A stretch of 42,352 nt of DNA from Rhodospirillaceae bacterium UBA4479 (GTDB lineage Bacteria; Pseudomonadota; Alphaproteobacteria; Rhodospirillales; Casp-alpha2), in assembly GCA_002389175.1 (NCBI GenBank), contig DGNZ01000188.1, forward strand, positions 1 to 42,352, written 5' to 3'. Shown here in pieces: positions 1 to 8,121 of this stretch; within the stretch, counting starts at the first letter, position 1, and each line of letters begins with the position of its first letter. A model generated the notes under the pieces. It was not told the origin of the DNA and ran no database searches. It saw nothing but the letters and a program-made list of their open reading frames with translations. The position numbers were made by a program, and so were the translations under genes.

Positions 1-1
1 C

Positions 2-958
2 AACTCACGTACACGTGGTCGTATTGTTGTCAAAGGTAAGTTGAACGAAGCTGTTAACTACGTTGCACTCTCCGAGTGGGGCATGGAATCCAACACGTCT
101 AATTCAGTTTCAGCTAGTGATAGGGACACAGGTGCATCTCCAGAAGTTGGTTCAGACGCACAGTTCGACCAACGTCACACAATGATCCGCATGGGCCACA
201 AATCCTTCGGTTCTATCCGTCTGGGTCAAACTTCCGAAGCTAACGACGGCATCACCGAGAACAACATGACCGGTGCTTCTGACGTCGTATACGGTGGTAA
301 CACTGTTGTTGGTAACGGCATTCATCTCCGTCAAGACGGTGCGACAGTTGCATCTTCTACTACAGTTGGCCATATGCTCAGTGGTAATGGAGAGGGTGGC
401 CGTACGGACACAATCCGTTATGATACACCATCTTTCGCTGGTTTCAGTGCTGCTGCTTCATTCCAAGCTGACCAATCTACCAGCTATGGCTTGCGTTATG
501 GCGGCAAATTCGGCGGCATCAAAGTTGCTGCTGGTTACGGTGGTACTGTTGAAGGTGGGTCAGGTTCTTCTACAGAGTTTGCTCAAGGCGGTTCCATCGC
601 TATTGGTCACGACAGCGGTTTGAGCCTGCGTGCTTCAGGTGGCTATGCTAAACAAAAAGCAAATAACGCTGATGGCCATTGGACACTATCTGTTGGTGGT
701 GGCTACAAAGCCAACCTGATCGCTGCTGGCTCCACCAACTTCGCTGTTGACTGGACGCGCAGCCAAAACGGTTCAACAAGTTCATCATCTACTGGCACAG
801 ATGCTGATGATATTGATCTCTTCTCCGTCGGTTTAGAACAAGAAACCGATGCTGGTGTTAAATTCTACCTCGGTTATCAGGTGTTCATGGCTGAGCAAGG
901 CGCTGTTGACTTCGACAACGTTTCAACAGTTATGGCCGGTACGAAGGTCTTCTTCTAA
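2..958 (+). CDS. Outer-membrane porin, 5' end missing
   Basis: General diffusion porin of Gram-negative bacteria (trimeric beta-barrel in the outer membrane). The frame is open from base 2 of the window with no convincing start, so the signal peptide and first strands lie upstream; a TTG at 41 is not a credible start. The visible 318 or so residues show the porin pattern: short amphipathic strands alternating with Ser/Gly/Asp-rich loops, a GSIRLGQ strand, a loop resembling the constriction loop (about residues 90-130), and a C-terminal Phe-Phe, the usual signal for barrel assembly. Codons are strongly biased to GGT, GCT, CGT, AAC and TTC, unlike the neighbours, which fits a very highly expressed gene. 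A strong terminator follows, so it is probably monocistronic. Substrate selectivity cannot be read from the sequence. Confidence 0.88.
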   Translation, partial: NSRTRGRIVVKGKLNEAVNYVALSEWGMESNTSNSVSASDRDTGASPEVGSDAQFDQRHTMIRMGHKSFGSIRLGQTSEANDGITENNMTGASDVVYGGNTVVGNGIHLRQDGATVASSTTVGHMLSGNGEGGRTDTIRYDTPSFAGFSAAASFQADQSTSYGLRYGGKFGGIKVAAGYGGTVEGGSGSSTEFAQGGSIAIGHDSGLSLRASGGYAKQKANNADGHWTLSVGGGYKANLIAAGSTNFAVDWTRSQNGSTSSSSTGTDADDIDLFSVGLEQETDAGVKFYLGYQVFMAEQGAVDFDNVSTVMAGTKVFF

Positions 959-976
959 GACCTACCAGCTAAAGTT

Positions 977-992
977 TTCTCCTTCGGGAGAA
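977..992 (+). other. UUCG-tetraloop hairpin in porin 3' UTR
   Basis: TTCTCC and GGAGAA form a perfect 6-bp stem closed by a C(TTCG)G tetraloop, an exceptionally stable RNA loop. It starts 18 bases after the porin stop and precedes the terminator hairpin. It has no T-run of its own, so it is more likely an mRNA-stabilising 3' structure than a terminator. Confidence 0.6.
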
Positions 993-998
993 ATGCGA

Positions 999-1026
999 AA
1001 CCGGAGCCCTTGGGCTCCGGTTTTTG
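999..1026 (+). terminator. Rho-independent terminator of the porin gene
   Basis: A perfect 10-bp stem (AACCGGAGCC / GGCTCCGGTT) with a 4-base CTTG loop is followed at once by a short T-run. It sits 40 bases after the porin stop codon. The next gene is on the other strand and ends at 1093, so the structure serves the porin transcript. Confidence 0.88.
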
Positions 1027-1092
1027 CGTTTGGAGTATGATTTTTTTTTAAAGCACTCAGACTGAACAGAATCACTCTGCCCGGTAAAACGA

Positions 1093-2775
1093 TTATTTGT
1101 AACCGTGTTTTTCGATCCAGGGTGACAGCTTTGGCATCACCGCCTCAAAAGACGATGCGTATTTAGTCCACCGTCCGTCTGCGCGTTTATAAATCGGCTC
1201 GACGACCTGATTATAACTTGGCGTATCAATGCGTGTTTTGCGCGCCGTATCGGTATGGTCGAGCACGCCGTCGTGCCATTCCAAACCCAGAAATGAAATC
1301 AACGGACGAACCGTGCTTTCTAAATCGGTCACAATATCTTCATAGCGAATTTCAAAGGCCGAAATTGGCATCTTGTCCCGATACAACTGCCACGTTGAAA
1401 AAGCCGCATCGTATAGATGGGCTGCATCAGCCAGGGATAGGAAATTGGCCATGGCACTGTTCAGCTTAAAGGTATGCATATAGCAGCTCAGCACGCTGTC
1501 ACAGGGATGACGCAGTGCCAGTATAAATCGTGCATTGGGGAAAATACGCTGAATGAAACCGGCTTCGATAAGATTGAGCGGTAACTTATCGATAATGATC
1601 GGTTTTTGTTGATCCTGATCATCAAGGTGCTTGGCCCGCTCTTTAAAATAGGCGGCCCGAACACGCGCTAAATCAGTTTCCGACATTGTGGCGATTGCCG
1701 TTGGCTCGCCATCATCACATTGGCGCAGCGCTGTGACAGCAGCCGATATCAACGGATATTCCTCTAGCGTCGCGATCTCAGGGTGTCCGCGCAAAATCAC
1801 ATCGAGGAGTGTTGTGCCGGACCTTGGAAAACCCACCAAAAATGTCGGGTCTGTCATTCCATCAGTGGGCGTCAGAGTGGACCAGGTCGACGGATCGGCC
1901 GCATCGAAGAAACCTCTTAGCATTGAAATCCGAGCCAAATAATCATTCTTGTTTACACCGGATGGGCGTTCATACAGATCAATAACCCGATTGCTTTCCT
2001 CAAACGCGGCCATAGCCTGGGCGGTGTCTCCTAAACGATCGAACAAATCGCCCAGCATATGCACGCGTTTCCGCCAGAATTTCGGGTCCAAGATCATGTT
2101 GGCGTGCTGATCAGGATTGACGCTGGTTAACGTGTTGGTGGCGTCTTGATATTGCTTCTGTTTAATCAAAAGGCTCGCTTTGGCCAGCGCGAACTGGGGA
2201 TGATGACCGATTACAGAAACGGCATCGTCTAATGCTACTTGAAGGTCTTCCATCCGATTGCGACGCTCCAAGGCTTCGAACAGATTATAGCGGATAAATG
2301 GATTGGTCGGCTCTGCGATGATGGCCTGGGTGTAGCTATCGATCGCATCTTCGGTCTGGCCCAGTTCGAATTGGGCGAGACCTAAATTATTATGGGTGAC
2401 ACTTACGCCAGGGCTGATCGCCAAGCTTTTATGGTATGCCTCTATCGCTGAGTGGTGTTCACCCAATCCTGCCAACGCAATACCAAGATCGTTATAGCCA
2501 TCAGATGTGGCATGAATCGATAAGGCTTTTTCCAAATATCGAACAGCATCTACATAATGGCCACTATCGGCGAGCGCATTTCCAAGAATGCGAAGCGCAT
2601 CGATGTTGCGTGGCTCTGCACGCAGAACTTTTTTTGCCAGTATGTGCGCACGCTCAACGTCACCCTGTCCCAGGGCGTTATTTGCATCGTTAAGTGTATT
2701 TTGAATAGCAATCGGTGACAGCGTCAAAGAAGGTGACGTTGATTTACTTTTGCGCTTTTTCTTACTTTTAGGCAT
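1093..2775 (-). CDS. TPR-repeat sulfotransferase family protein
   Basis: Predicted two-part protein of 560 residues. Residues about 20-280 are tetratricopeptide repeats (recurring pattern of small residues with ALxxxP and NLGxAxxxLG segments), after a very basic Lys/Arg/Ser N-terminus. Residues about 305-560 are a PAPS-dependent sulfotransferase domain: the 5'-phosphosulfate-binding loop GFPRSGTTLL lies near residue 313, followed by a LRHPCDSVLS segment matching the 3'-phosphate-binding region. Related TPR-sulfotransferases are common in alphaproteobacteria; their acceptors (polysaccharide, protein or metabolite) are mostly unknown, and none can be deduced here. No signal peptide is visible, so a cytoplasmic location is likely. 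It stands alone, tail to tail with the porin gene. ATG start at 2775. Confidence 0.85.
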   Translation of the reverse strand: MPKSKKKRKSKSTSPSLTLSPIAIQNTLNDANNALGQGDVERAHILAKKVLRAEPRNIDALRILGNALADSGHYVDAVRYLEKALSIHATSDGYNDLGIALAGLGEHHSAIEAYHKSLAISPGVSVTHNNLGLAQFELGQTEDAIDSYTQAIIAEPTNPFIRYNLFEALERRNRMEDLQVALDDAVSVIGHHPQFALAKASLLIKQKQYQDATNTLTSVNPDQHANMILDPKFWRKRVHMLGDLFDRLGDTAQAMAAFEESNRVIDLYERPSGVNKNDYLARISMLRGFFDAADPSTWSTLTPTDGMTDPTFLVGFPRSGTTLLDVILRGHPEIATLEEYPLISAAVTALRQCDDGEPTAIATMSETDLARVRAAYFKERAKHLDDQDQQKPIIIDKLPLNLIEAGFIQRIFPNARFILALRHPCDSVLSCYMHTFKLNSAMANFLSLADAAHLYDAAFSTWQLYRDKMPISAFEIRYEDIVTDLESTVRPLISFLGLEWHDGVLDHTDTARKTRIDTPSYNQVVEPIYKRADGRWTKYASSFEAVMPKLSPWIEKHGYK

Positions 2776-2874
2776 GGGTATCGCAGTGCGCTGTTGTCGG
2801 CATTGTTATAGCAATACCGCACCGCCAATCAGATGGAAAATCCTCCGCGCGAAAAACTGCACGAAAAACTGCGA

Positions 2875-3231
2875 TCAGATGCTTTTCTTCGTGGGCTCGT
2901 CTGGGCCCGTTGGGGTGTCCAAAGGCTCAGCTGGTTCCTTTTTCAATCGATCCATTAAATCTTCAAAGAACTTTTTGGTTTTACCTGCTTGTTCTTCGAC
3001 CCATGGTTTCGCTTTGTCATAGGCTACGCCAGCATCACAGGCCGCATATTTACCAGAGCATGTAGGAACACATGCGGCACGCCCTGCCGTATCAATGCCG
3101 TGTTCGTCATCGCAGGCCTTTAGGCAGCTATCGAAATCTGCAGAGCATTGTTTGTATTGGTCTGCTTGGGGGCTCGTGGTTGCTGTGATCAAACAAATGG
3201 CAACGACAACAAACAAAGAAAAAACACGCAT
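2875..3231 (-). CDS. Small secreted cysteine-rich protein of unknown function
   Basis: 118-residue protein with a clear Sec signal peptide (MRVFSLFVVVAICL then a probable cleavage after residue 20-24). The mature part has seven closely spaced Cys residues within about 45 residues (CSADFDSC, ACDDEH, CVPTC, YAACDAG), suggesting disulfides in the periplasm or cysteine ligands for a metal. The C-terminal half is charged and helical, ending in a Pro/Glu-rich tail. The ATG at 3231 lies four bases after the glmS stop on the same strand, so it is probably the last gene of a glmU-glmS operon. A longer reading upstream in this frame would lie inside glmS and is rejected. I do not recognise the family. 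Confidence 0.72.
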   Translation of the reverse strand: MRVFSLFVVVAICLITATTSPQADQYKQCSADFDSCLKACDDEHGIDTAGRAACVPTCSGKYAACDAGVAYDKAKPWVEEQAGKTKKFFEDLMDRLKKEPAEPLDTPTGPDEPTKKSI

Positions 3232-3235
3232 TTGA

Positions 3236-5059
3236 TTACTCCACCGTGACACTTTTTGCCAAATTGCGTGGCTGATCCACGTCTGTACCCTTGATGACGG
3301 CCACATGATAGGCCAGCAACTGTACGGGTATAGAGTACAAAATAGGCGAAACAAAGGCATCCACGACCGGCAACGCGATGGAGGCTTCGGCACCGTCTTT
3401 GAGTTTTGCAGCACCGTCGGCATCAGAAAATGCGATGACCGTGCCGCCGCGCGCTTTGACTTCTTGGATGTTGGACGCGGTTTTTTCGAACCACTGGTCT
3501 TTGGGGGCGATGAAAATATTGGGCACACCCTCGTCGATCAAGGCGATGGGGCCGTGTTTCATCTCACCTGCCGCATATCCCTCGGCATGGATATAGGAAA
3601 TTTCCTTGAGTTTCAGTGCGCCTTCTAGGGCGATGGGATAGTTTGTGCCACGTCCCAAGTACAAAACGTCACGGGCCTTGGCGACCAACATGGCGATTTC
3701 ACGTATGGCTTCGTCGTGGTTCAGCACCTCGGCAGCGCGGGCCGGGACTTCGGTCAGTGACTTGATAAGGGATGCTTCTTTGTCGGCGTCGATGGCACCC
3801 CGTGACCGGGCCGTCGCCACGGCGAGGCAAGCCAGAACTGTAAGTTGCGTGGTGAAAGCCTTGGTTGATGCGACGCCGATTTCGGGCCCGGCCAGGGTGC
3901 GAATAACCGCATCTGATTCGCGCGCGATGGCACTTTCAGCGACATTCACAATCGATAAGATTTTTTGTCCGCCCGCTTTGGCGTGCCGAAGTGCCGCCAG
4001 GGTATCAACCGTTTCGCCTGATTGAGAAATAAAAATTGCAACGCCGTTTTCGGGATGCACCGTATCGCGGTAACGGTATTCAGATGCGATATCAACGTCC
4101 ACAGGAATTCGCGCAATGCTCTCAAACCAGTATTTGGCGGTCATGCATGCATAATAAGACGTGCCGCACGCGATCAATGTCAGCCGATCCGCTGCGGCCA
4201 GATCGACCGTGCTTGTCGGTAATACGATGCGGCGCTCGGTCGGATTAATGAGGGCGTGCAAGGTGTCGCCGATAACTTGCGGTTGCTCATAAATTTCTTT
4301 GAGCATGTAGTGGGGGTATCCCCCCTTGCCGATGGCGGCACTGGATAATTCGCTCAATCGGATCGGGCGCTCAACAATATTACCATCGATATCAAAGACG
4401 TCGGCACCATCAGATGTCAACACGGCCCAGTCGCCGTCTTCCAAATACATGATCCTGTTGGTCAATGGGGCGAGGGACAGGGCATCTGATCCCAAATACA
4501 TTTCACCGTCACCAAACCCCAGTGCCAGTGGGCTGCCGTGTCGTGCTGCGATCATTAAATTGTGTTCGCCAGAAAACACGATACCGAGACCAAAGGCGCC
4601 CTCTAATTTTTTCAACGTCGTATGAACGGCGTCTTTTGGTGACAAGCCCGCGCGCAAGCCCAGGCTGATCAGATGGGCGATCACTTCGGTGTCGGTCTCT
4701 GATGCCAATGTGCATCCTGCGGAAACGGCTTCTTCACGCAGTTCCTGGAAGTTTTCAATAATCCCGTTATGGACAATCGCGACTTCGGGGGTGGCGTGCG
4801 GGTGTGCGTTTTGCTCGTTCGGGACGCCGTGGGTGGCCCAGCGCGTATGGCCAATTCCGGTTTTGCCGTCCAAGGGGGCTTCTTGTAATCGGTTATCCAG
4901 ATTGATCAGTTTGCCTTCGGCGCGTCGACGATCGATGCCGCCATTGACCAGTGTTGCGATACCTGCGGAATCATAGCCGCGGTATTCCAGCCGCTTCAGC
5001 GCATCAAGTAATCGCGGTGCAACAGGTGTTTCTCCAATGATGCCGATGATCCCACACAT
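3236..5059 (-). CDS. glmS: Glutamine-fructose-6-phosphate aminotransferase (isomerizing)
   Basis: Makes glucosamine-6-phosphate from fructose-6-phosphate and glutamine, the entry to UDP-GlcNAc for peptidoglycan and lipid A. At 607 residues it has the normal family length. It begins MCGIIGIIG, giving the catalytic Cys2 of the class II glutamine amidotransferase domain, followed by the GHTRWATHG segment; two SIS isomerase domains follow, the first with the CGTSYYA and SQSGET phosphosugar motifs, and the protein ends in the conserved KSVTVE tail. The start ATG overlaps the glmU stop by one base (TAATG), so translation is coupled to glmU. There is no sign of the glmS ribozyme, which is a Gram-positive feature. 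Confidence 0.98.
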   Translation of the reverse strand: MCGIIGIIGETPVAPRLLDALKRLEYRGYDSAGIATLVNGGIDRRRAEGKLINLDNRLQEAPLDGKTGIGHTRWATHGVPNEQNAHPHATPEVAIVHNGIIENFQELREEAVSAGCTLASETDTEVIAHLISLGLRAGLSPKDAVHTTLKKLEGAFGLGIVFSGEHNLMIAARHGSPLALGFGDGEMYLGSDALSLAPLTNRIMYLEDGDWAVLTSDGADVFDIDGNIVERPIRLSELSSAAIGKGGYPHYMLKEIYEQPQVIGDTLHALINPTERRIVLPTSTVDLAAADRLTLIACGTSYYACMTAKYWFESIARIPVDVDIASEYRYRDTVHPENGVAIFISQSGETVDTLAALRHAKAGGQKILSIVNVAESAIARESDAVIRTLAGPEIGVASTKAFTTQLTVLACLAVATARSRGAIDADKEASLIKSLTEVPARAAEVLNHDEAIREIAMLVAKARDVLYLGRGTNYPIALEGALKLKEISYIHAEGYAAGEMKHGPIALIDEGVPNIFIAPKDQWFEKTASNIQEVKARGGTVIAFSDADGAAKLKDGAEASIALPVVDAFVSPILYSIPVQLLAYHVAVIKGTDVDQPRNLAKSVTVE

Positions 5060-6417
5060 TAGCCTTTTTCACCCTTTGCCTTAAGCGCCAGTTTCTTTTC
5101 GCGGGTGCGCTTAGACCATCCCGGTAATTCTTTTTGCGGGGCGCGTGTCACGCCCAGCGCATGGGCGGTAACATCCTTGCCGATGGTGCTGCCCGCAGCC
5201 ACCGTCGCGCCATCACCGATGGTGACGGGGGCGACCAGTGCTGAATTTGATCCGATGAATGCGCCAGCCCCGATGGTTGTGCGCCATTTAAAGACCCCAT
5301 CGTAATTACATGTGATGGTGCCCGCGCCGATGTTCGCATGCGCGCCGACATCAGCATCGCCGACATAGGACAGATGATTGACCTTGGCACCCTCGGCCAA
5401 GTCGGCGTTTTTGATTTCGACGAAATTGCCAATTTTGACCCCTTCGGACAGCTGCGATCCAGGGCGCAGTCTGGCAAACGGGCCGATGACGGCGTTCGAT
5501 CCGATATCGGCGCCTTCGATATGGCAGAACGCCTTGATATGTGCGCCGTCAGCAATCGTGACGCCGGGGCCAAAGAAAACATTCGGCTCAATGATCACAT
5601 CACGGCCGATTTTGGTATCTACCGAAAAATACACGGTTTGGGGGTCGGTCAGCGTCGCACCACCGTCCATCGCGAGGGCTCTGTATTTTTTCTGCAGCCG
5701 CGCCTCGGCAGCAGCCAACTCGGCACGTGAATTGATGCCCAGCAAGTTACCCTCGTCACCGATAACAACGCCGCATGTGCGTTTATGGGTCTGCGCAACG
5801 CCGACGACGTCGGGCAGATAATACTCGCCAGCCGCGTTGTCGTTGCCGATCTCGCTGAGCATTGCGAATGCGGTGCGGCCATCCAACGCCATCATGCCCG
5901 AACTGCATAGATCGATCGTAAGCTCGTCATCCGATGCGTCCTTGGCTTCGACGATGCGTTCCAGCGCGCCATGATCATTTGTCACCATGCGGCCATAGGG
6001 GCCGGGGTTTTGGGCGCGGAACCCTAAAACGACGACGGCGGGGTCGGCATCGGCTTGGCGCGCATCCAATAACGCTGTGATGCGATCGATGGAAATCAAT
6101 GGATTGTCGCCGTTTAAAATCAGCAAATCATCGTGATCGTCGCCGATGATGTCTTTGGCCGCCAAGGCTGCGTGGGCAGTGCCCAGTCGATCAACTTGAA
6201 CAGCGGTTTGATGGGGGGCAACGGCGGCGGTCAGATCGTCCATGCCCGGGCCAACGATGACGCAAATACGATCAACACCAGCATCGCCAAGCGTGCCCAG
6301 GATATGCGAGACCATGGGTTGCCCTGCCAATTGATGCAGGACCTTGGGCTTTTCAGATTTCATTCGGGTGCCATGCCCAGCAGCAAGAACAATGGCGGCG
6401 ATACGACGTTGCGACAT
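5059..6417 (-). CDS. glmU: Bifunctional GlcN-1-P acetyltransferase / GlcNAc-1-P uridyltransferase
   Basis: Catalyses the last two steps to UDP-GlcNAc: acetylation of glucosamine-1-phosphate and transfer of UMP from UTP. The N-terminal nucleotidyltransferase domain shows the LAAGHGTRM signature (residues 11-19) with the following Lys in EKPK, and LNGDNPL and GEYYLPD segments. The C-terminal half is a left-handed beta-helix acetyltransferase with repeated hexapeptides and the NIGAGTITCNYDG segment. At 452 residues it matches the family. It is the first gene of the glmU-glmS-(Cys-rich protein) operon. Its promoter should lie in the roughly 110 bases before 6531, where I could not identify convincing boxes. 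Confidence 0.98.
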   Translation of the reverse strand: MSQRRIAAIVLAAGHGTRMKSEKPKVLHQLAGQPMVSHILGTLGDAGVDRICVIVGPGMDDLTAAVAPHQTAVQVDRLGTAHAALAAKDIIGDDHDDLLILNGDNPLISIDRITALLDARQADADPAVVVLGFRAQNPGPYGRMVTNDHGALERIVEAKDASDDELTIDLCSSGMMALDGRTAFAMLSEIGNDNAAGEYYLPDVVGVAQTHKRTCGVVIGDEGNLLGINSRAELAAAEARLQKKYRALAMDGGATLTDPQTVYFSVDTKIGRDVIIEPNVFFGPGVTIADGAHIKAFCHIEGADIGSNAVIGPFARLRPGSQLSEGVKIGNFVEIKNADLAEGAKVNHLSYVGDADVGAHANIGAGTITCNYDGVFKWRTTIGAGAFIGSNSALVAPVTIGDGATVAAGSTIGKDVTAHALGVTRAPQKELPGWSKRTREKKLALKAKGEKG

Positions 6418-6530
6418 AAAGTGAAAGATACCTTATTCGGGCGTTTTGAACACCGTTCGTTTGCCACACGGACCGAGGCACGCCAAGTCAAAGATTGTTT
6501 CGAGACGTTTCATAAACGACGCATGAACAA

Positions 6531-6734
6531 TTGGTCAAAGCGGTTCTTGAGAGTGATACGCGAAAATTGATCTCAGTCGCCTGGAAGTGCGGTTTTGACC
6601 CATTTATGGCAGAAACGATCCAAAAGAAACTGCCTCCGATCAAGGACAGTGACGTTTTAGCACCAGATTCAGGTGGTCGTTTCCCGTTTGATCCAACAGA
6701 TATGGACTCTGCCTTAAACTCCATGCAAACCTAG
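6531..6734 (+). pseudogene. C-terminal fragment of a DUF2336-type protein
   Basis: The 67 codons align without gaps over about 60 residues to the C-terminus of the DUF2336 protein encoded just downstream: TRKLISVAWKCG matches AKSVLALTWRAG, and the endings share an AG/GGR(K)-P-x-hydrophobic pattern. The frame has a stop about 18 bases upstream of position 6531, the only in-frame start is TTG, and no Shine-Dalgarno is visible, so the rest of a parental gene is missing. The most likely reading is a remnant of a tandem duplication or of a deleted paralogue; a very small functional protein is possible but less likely. The remaining parts of the 345-base stretch between glmU and the next gene (6418-6530 and 6735-6762) show nothing I can name apart from the ribosome-binding site of the next gene. 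Confidence 0.55.
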
Positions 6735-6762
6735 CGTCGGGGGACGAAAGGAGCCGTCACGA

Positions 6763-8049
6763 GTGCTCAACTGGGTTTTTGGAAATAAACGAACGAAGGG
6801 CGGCACAAAAACCGCTCCCCCGTATGAAGAAGCTCGTGAAATCGCTGCTTCTGGATCCAATGATAAACGCGCTGAAATTGCATCGTGCGAAGATTTGCCG
6901 CCGGAATTTCTGTATTACTTTGCGTCGGATAAAGACGCCGATGTGCGAAAGGCCGTTGCCGGGAACTCCGGAACCCCCTTACAAGCCGATGTGATTCTGG
7001 CAAAAGACCGTGACGTTGCCGTTCGTGCTGTTCTCGCCTCTAAAATCACCAAAATGCTTCCGGATATTAATCCTGATGAAAGCGAAAAGCTGGCAGAACT
7101 CGCGTTCGAAGTCCTGGAAAGCCTCGCAGATGACCAAGAGACGCAAATCCGCCACATCGTCGCAGAATCCATTAAGTCGCTCGATAATGTTCCCAAGCCG
7201 ATTGTTCAATTGTTGGCCCGCGACTTGGAAGAAGTCGTATCAATGCCAGTTCTTGAATATTCACCAATGTTGGATGAACAAGATTTACTTGGCCTATTAT
7301 TGGCGGGCATCGGCGGCAAGCGCCTAGCGGCTGTATCTCGGCGGGGTGATCTCACATCGGGCCTGATTGATGCCATTGTCGAAACCGAGGACGAGGTCGC
7401 GGTCGAGGCATTGATTGGCAATGAGCGAGCGGCCATCTCGGATCAAACGTTGAACCAAATTGTCGATGCTGCGCGAAACCGCGAAGGTTGGCAGTCCGCG
7501 TTGGCAACGCGTGTCCGGATCAAGGAAGGGACTTTGTTGCGATTGGCCCGATTCGCCACGAAAAATGTATTGGATCGCATGCGAGACCGTTCCGATCTTG
7601 GGACAGAATTACATGCAGAACTTCAAACCGCGGTTACCGAACGCGTGAACGAAAAAATTGACTTGCCCGAGCCCGCAGCAACGAAAAAGAAGACCACCCC
7701 AGAAGAAGAGACTTATAAAAAAATCAAAGAAATGCACGCCGCTGGGAAATTGACCGAGCGCGAAGTCTTGAAAGCAATTGCTAAGGACGATCGTCTTTTT
7801 GCCGATGCTGCCCTTTCTGTTTTGACGGACCAGCCGATTTCTCGTATCCGAGAAATCTTGAAAATGAAAAGCGCGAAATCCGTTTTGGCGCTCACCTGGC
7901 GAGCCGGGTTGTCGATGACCACAGCAGTGACCATTCAAGAACAAGTACAGCGCCTGCCTGCGCCAAAAGTCTTGCGCGCAGGCCCGGGCGGAAAATATCC
8001 GTTATCCGAAGACGATCTGTCGTGGCAGGCTGAACTGCTATTTGATTAG
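6763..8049 (+). CDS. DUF2336 family HEAT-repeat-like protein
   Basis: 428-residue, probably cytoplasmic protein with helical HEAT-like repeats at about residues 30-200 (units such as KDADVRKAVAGN and DRDVAVRAVLASK), a charged Lys/Glu-rich linker near 310-325, and a C-terminal helical module (about 330-428). DUF2336 proteins are frequent in Rhodospirillales and have been linked only loosely to signalling; the function here is unknown. The GTG start at 6763 is chosen because AAGGAG lies about ten bases upstream and the encoded N-terminus is short and basic. It follows a C-terminal fragment of a paralogue by 28 bases. There is no partner gene in an obvious operon; the PBP gene starts 72 bases downstream. 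Confidence 0.82.
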   Translation: MLNWVFGNKRTKGGTKTAPPYEEAREIAASGSNDKRAEIASCEDLPPEFLYYFASDKDADVRKAVAGNSGTPLQADVILAKDRDVAVRAVLASKITKMLPDINPDESEKLAELAFEVLESLADDQETQIRHIVAESIKSLDNVPKPIVQLLARDLEEVVSMPVLEYSPMLDEQDLLGLLLAGIGGKRLAAVSRRGDLTSGLIDAIVETEDEVAVEALIGNERAAISDQTLNQIVDAARNREGWQSALATRVRIKEGTLLRLARFATKNVLDRMRDRSDLGTELHAELQTAVTERVNEKIDLPEPAATKKKTTPEEETYKKIKEMHAAGKLTEREVLKAIAKDDRLFADAALSVLTDQPISRIREILKMKSAKSVLALTWRAGLSMTTAVTIQEQVQRLPAPKVLRAGPGGKYPLSEDDLSWQAELLFD

Positions 8050-8121
8050 CCGTTGGGCTCGGATGCATTTTATTCATCCGGAATTAACGCGATTCTAACC
8101 AGATTGTGCTGATAGTCTCAG

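Noticed and set aside
3645..4025. Open frames opposite glmS and other long antisense frames, such as 21927-22562 opposite cobS and 35957-36544 opposite cobL.
   Set aside because: They are shadows of strongly supported genes, with low-complexity Ala/Ser/Arg/Pro composition and no recognisable domain.
3232..5059. glmS ribozyme in the leader of glmS.
   Set aside because: The glmS start overlaps glmU, leaving no leader for a ribozyme.
8060..8080. Hairpin CGGATG / CATCCG with 9-base loop after the DUF2336 gene, considered as a terminator.
   Set aside because: The stem is only six base pairs and no T-run follows; not convincing as an intrinsic terminator.
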